DNA from: Mesorhizobium sp. ES1-4
Lineage (GTDB): Bacteria > Pseudomonadota > Alphaproteobacteria > Rhizobiales > Rhizobiaceae
Length of the DNA: 64,000 nucleotides
NCBI RefSeq assembly: GCF_020164745.1
Contig: NZ_JAIUGV010000012.1
Coordinates: 1 to 64,000 of the forward strand
Reading direction: 5' to 3'
Part shown: positions 61,994 to 64,000 of the stretch, piece after piece
Layout: each line of letters begins with the position of its first letter
Position numbering within the stretch: the stretch's first letter is position 1
The notes under the pieces: model-generated
Databases searched by the model: none
What the model saw: the letters and a program-made list of their open reading frames with translations, nothing else
Told to the model about the DNA's origin: nothing
Translations under genes and position numbers: made by a program

Positions 61994-63013
61994 ATGAAGA
62001 CGATCCTGACGATCGCCGGCACGGTGATCGGTATGAGCTTAATGGCCAGCGCCGCACACGCTGGCCCTACGCTCGATACGATCAAGAAAAACGACTACGT
62101 CCGCTGCGGTGTCAACACTGGCCTTGGCGGTTTCAGCATTCCGAATAGCGGCGGCCAGTGGGTTGGCCTCGACGTGGACATGTGCCGAGCGTTCGCCGCA
62201 GCAGCGCTTGGCGACGCCAACAAGGTAAAATTTGTACCGCTCAGCTCGGAGCAGCGATTCACCGCGCTGCAGTCGGGCGAGATCGATGTCCTGTCCCGCA
62301 ACACCACTTGGACCATCACACGAGAAGGCGAACTGGGCGCGCTGTTCGGCCCCGTGACCTACTACGATGGCCAGGGCTTCATGGTGAACAAGAAGCTTGG
62401 CGTGAAAAGCGCCAAGGAGCTGAATGGAGCCACCATCTGCGTCCAGCCGGGCACAACCACCGAGCTGAACTTGTCCGACTACTTCCACGGCAACAACATG
62501 CAGTTCACGCCTGTGGTCATCGACAGCCTGGCGCAGGTCAACGCGGCCTTCTTCTCCGGTCGTTGCGACGTCTACACCGATGATGCTTCCGCGCTGACAG
62601 CGGTTCGCGCTGCCGCGCCCAATTCGGCCGACTATGAAATTCTACCCGAGCGCATCTCGAAAGAGCCGTTAGCGCCGGCGGTGCGCCAGGGTGACGATGA
62701 ATGGTTCGACATCGTCCGGTGGAGCATTTTCGCCACCCTCCAGGCTGAGGAATGGGGGATCACCTCCCAGAATGTAGACACGTTCAAGGATACGAAGAAT
62801 CCGGACATTCAGCGGTTCCTGGGCGTGACGGCGGGCATCGGAAAGCCGCTACATCTCGATGACAAATGGGCGGTCAACATCGTCAAGCAGGTCGGCAACT
62901 ACAGTGAGATCTACGAGCGCAACCTCGGCGCCAAGACGCCTTTGAAGCTCGATCGCGGCCTGAACGCTCTGTGGAATAAAGGTGGGCTGATGTACGCCCC
63001 GCCGGCCCGATGA
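61994..63013 (+). CDS. aapJ: general L-amino acid ABC transporter substrate-binding protein AapJ, 339 aa
   Basis: The ATG at 61994 follows GGGGAAG. A signal peptide (MKTILTIAGTVIGMSLMASA, cut after AHA) leads to the mature GPTLDTIKKNDYVRCGVNTG, and the binding lobe GGQWVGLDVDMCRAFAAAAL, RFTALQSGEIDVLSRNTTWT is the AapJ/BztA family text. CRAFAAA and the FSGRCDVYTDD cysteine are typical of this family of about 340 residues. It supplies the broad-specificity rhizobial amino-acid importer Aap(JQMP), whose permease genes continue past the window. A double hairpin separates it from aapQ. Confidence 0.9.
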   Translation: MKTILTIAGTVIGMSLMASAAHAGPTLDTIKKNDYVRCGVNTGLGGFSIPNSGGQWVGLDVDMCRAFAAAALGDANKVKFVPLSSEQRFTALQSGEIDVLSRNTTWTITREGELGALFGPVTYYDGQGFMVNKKLGVKSAKELNGATICVQPGTTTELNLSDYFHGNNMQFTPVVIDSLAQVNAAFFSGRCDVYTDDASALTAVRAAAPNSADYEILPERISKEPLAPAVRQGDDEWFDIVRWSIFATLQAEEWGITSQNVDTFKDTKNPDIQRFLGVTAGIGKPLHLDDKWAVNIVKQVGNYSEIYERNLGAKTPLKLDRGLNALWNKGGLMYAPPAR

Positions 63014-63064
63014 TCCGCCGATCCTATTCGTCGCCCTAAGCTGCGTTGCATGGCACTTACGGTA

Positions 63065-63121
63065 CGGCCCGGATGGACACGGGCCGACCTGTGACTTTGC
63101 TTGGCCTCGCGAAGGCCAAGC
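63065..63121 (+). terminator. two intercistronic hairpins between aapJ and aapQ
   Basis: CGGCCCG (63065-63071) with CGGGCCG (63080-63086) makes a 7-bp stem; GCTTGGCC (63099-63106) with GGCCAAGC (63114-63121) makes an 8-bp stem ending 1 nt before the ATG at 63123. The second would hide the GAAGG ribosome site of that ATG. Together they probably reduce aapQ relative to aapJ. Confidence 0.55.
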
Positions 63122-63122
63122 T

Positions 63123-64000
63123 ATGAAATCGTCAGGGGAGAACCGTGCATTGACGAATTCCCAATCACGAGCAATAGCGACCGCCCAAACCTCGGGGTTC
63201 TCCCTATATGATCCGAGAGTACGGGGCTTGGCCTATCAGGTTCTGGTGATTTGCCTCATAGTCGGAGGCGCCTGGTACTTGATTTCGAACGCGCTTGCTA
63301 ATCTGGCGCGCCAGTCTATCGCAACAGGATTTGATTTCCTTAGTCGCGCGGCCTCCTTCGACATCGCGCAGCACCTGATTTCGTATTCGTCGGCATCGAG
63401 CTATTTGCGCGCCTATGAAGTCGGCTTGCTGAACACGCTGCTGGTAGCGGCGGTGGGCATCGTTCTTGCAACCGTGCTCGGAACGGCGGTGGGCATTCTT
63501 CGATTGTCCGGAAACTGGCTGGTCTCGCGTCTGGCAGCCATCTATGTCGAGGTGACACGCAACCTTCCACTGCTGCTGCAACTGTTCTTCTGGTACGACG
63601 TCATCACCGTAACTTTGCCTGGCCCGCGCGAGGCGTTGTCGCCGCTGCCTGGAGTGTTTCTCAGCAACCGCGGCTTCATGCTGCCAGTACCTGCAGACGG
63701 GCCGGCTTTGCTTGCCGTCGCTGTTGCCTTTCTTGTAGCCGTGGCGCTGTCGGTTGGTGTCGACATCTGGGCAAGGCGCCGCCAATACGCGACTGGTCAA
63801 CAATTCCCCGTTGCCTGGGCGGCGACCGTTCTCATCGCAGGCATTCCGATATTGGCTTGGCTTGCCATCGGTGCGCCGACCGCGATGGACATGCCGAGTC
63901 TGGTGGGTTTCGGATTTCAGGGCGGCATTACGATGTCACCGGAATTCGTAACGATCTTGCTTGGTTTGGTCTTCTATACAGCGGCCTTCATCGCCGAGGT
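63123..64000 (+). CDS. aapQ: general L-amino acid ABC transporter permease AapQ, 5' part (cut by window)
   Basis: The first 292 codons are present and open to the window end. After a polar N-terminus come YDPRVRGLAYQVLVICLIVG, the first helix, then the long periplasmic loop ARQSIATGFDFLSRAASFDI, which is typical of AapQ/BztB permeases, and the signature RLAAIYVEVTRNLPLLLQLFF. Further helices follow. The start is either ATG 63123, overlapped by a hairpin, or TTG 63150, which has GGGGAG 9 nt upstream and looks better. It functions with aapJ, aapM and aapP (not in view) as the general amino-acid importer. Confidence 0.85.
   Translation, partial: MKSSGENRALTNSQSRAIATAQTSGFSLYDPRVRGLAYQVLVICLIVGGAWYLISNALANLARQSIATGFDFLSRAASFDIAQHLISYSSASSYLRAYEVGLLNTLLVAAVGIVLATVLGTAVGILRLSGNWLVSRLAAIYVEVTRNLPLLLQLFFWYDVITVTLPGPREALSPLPGVFLSNRGFMLPVPADGPALLAVAVAFLVAVALSVGVDIWARRRQYATGQQFPVAWAATVLIAGIPILAWLAIGAPTAMDMPSLVGFGFQGGITMSPEFVTILLGLVFYTAAFIAE

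Overview
The window reads as a GC-rich alphaproteobacterial chromosome, most likely of the order Rhizobiales and probably Mesorhizobium or a close relative. The evidence is the general amino-acid transporter start (aapJ-aapQ), a fused two-domain peptide ABC ATPase, a relic of a rhizobial-type WD40 protein, a RepB-type partition domain beside a serine recombinase, and an intergenic palindrome of the kind repeated in rhizobial genomes. No rRNA, tRNA or CRISPR was seen. The genus is inference from recalled family resemblance; no search was run.

Layout. 0-3.6 kb: the end of an ECF sigma factor gene, small hypothetical genes, a methyltransferase, and three decayed genes (a frameshifted membrane protein, a WD40 relic, and a copy of the 3' end of a glycine-zipper lipoprotein gene). 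3.66-7.5 kb: a paoABC-like molybdenum aldehyde oxidoreductase operon without a Tat leader. 7.6-14.4 kb: small hypothetical genes, an EF-hand secreted protein, an IS110-type transposase fragment, the intact glycine-zipper lipoprotein, and a large serine recombinase coupled to a RepB C-terminal-domain protein, followed by about 0.9 kb without a clear gene. 14.4-28 kb: a catabolic block with two DAO-type oxidases, LysR regulators, hydantoinase/oxoprolinase A and B subunits, a small 2Fe-2S protein plus FAD/NAD oxidoreductase (subunits of an opine/sarcosine-oxidase-like enzyme), an Lrp regulator, a TMADH-family flavoenzyme, and a second lrp copy that lost its DNA-binding domain by an in-frame 144-nt deletion between TCACC repeats. 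28-46.6 kb: a peptide-type ABC transporter, two HAD hydrolases, a class III aminotransferase, a PuuB-like oxidase, two aldehyde dehydrogenases, a tartrate-dehydrogenase-like enzyme, a cupin, a GhrA-like reductase, an ArgE-like deacylase and two paralogous GNATs. This set suits uptake and oxidation of amines, polyamines or modified amino acids to central metabolites.

47-54.5 kb is the most unusual part. One minus-strand operon encodes a polar amino-acid-type binding protein and permease, PxpA, PxpB, a single polypeptide joining PxpC to an acyl-CoA-carboxylase-type carboxyltransferase, and a biotin carboxylase fused to its biotin carrier. PxpB/PxpC relatives also form the carboxyltransferase of urea carboxylase, so this locus combines two kinds of carboxyltransferase with one biotin carboxylase. 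A divergent aminotransferase and RraA-type aldolase (55.2-57.1 kb), then a carbonic anhydrase, LysR regulator, FAH-family enzyme and glutamate-type dehydrogenase, suggest a route from a lactam or substituted pyroglutamate through an amino acid and a 2-oxo acid to small acids. The window ends inside aapQ.

The catabolic genes sit in short, tightly overlapping operons (ATGA or GTGA junctions), and strong hairpins separate binding-protein genes from permease genes at three places. Start codons were chosen from Shine-Dalgarno spacing and domain starts and often differ from the longest open frame.
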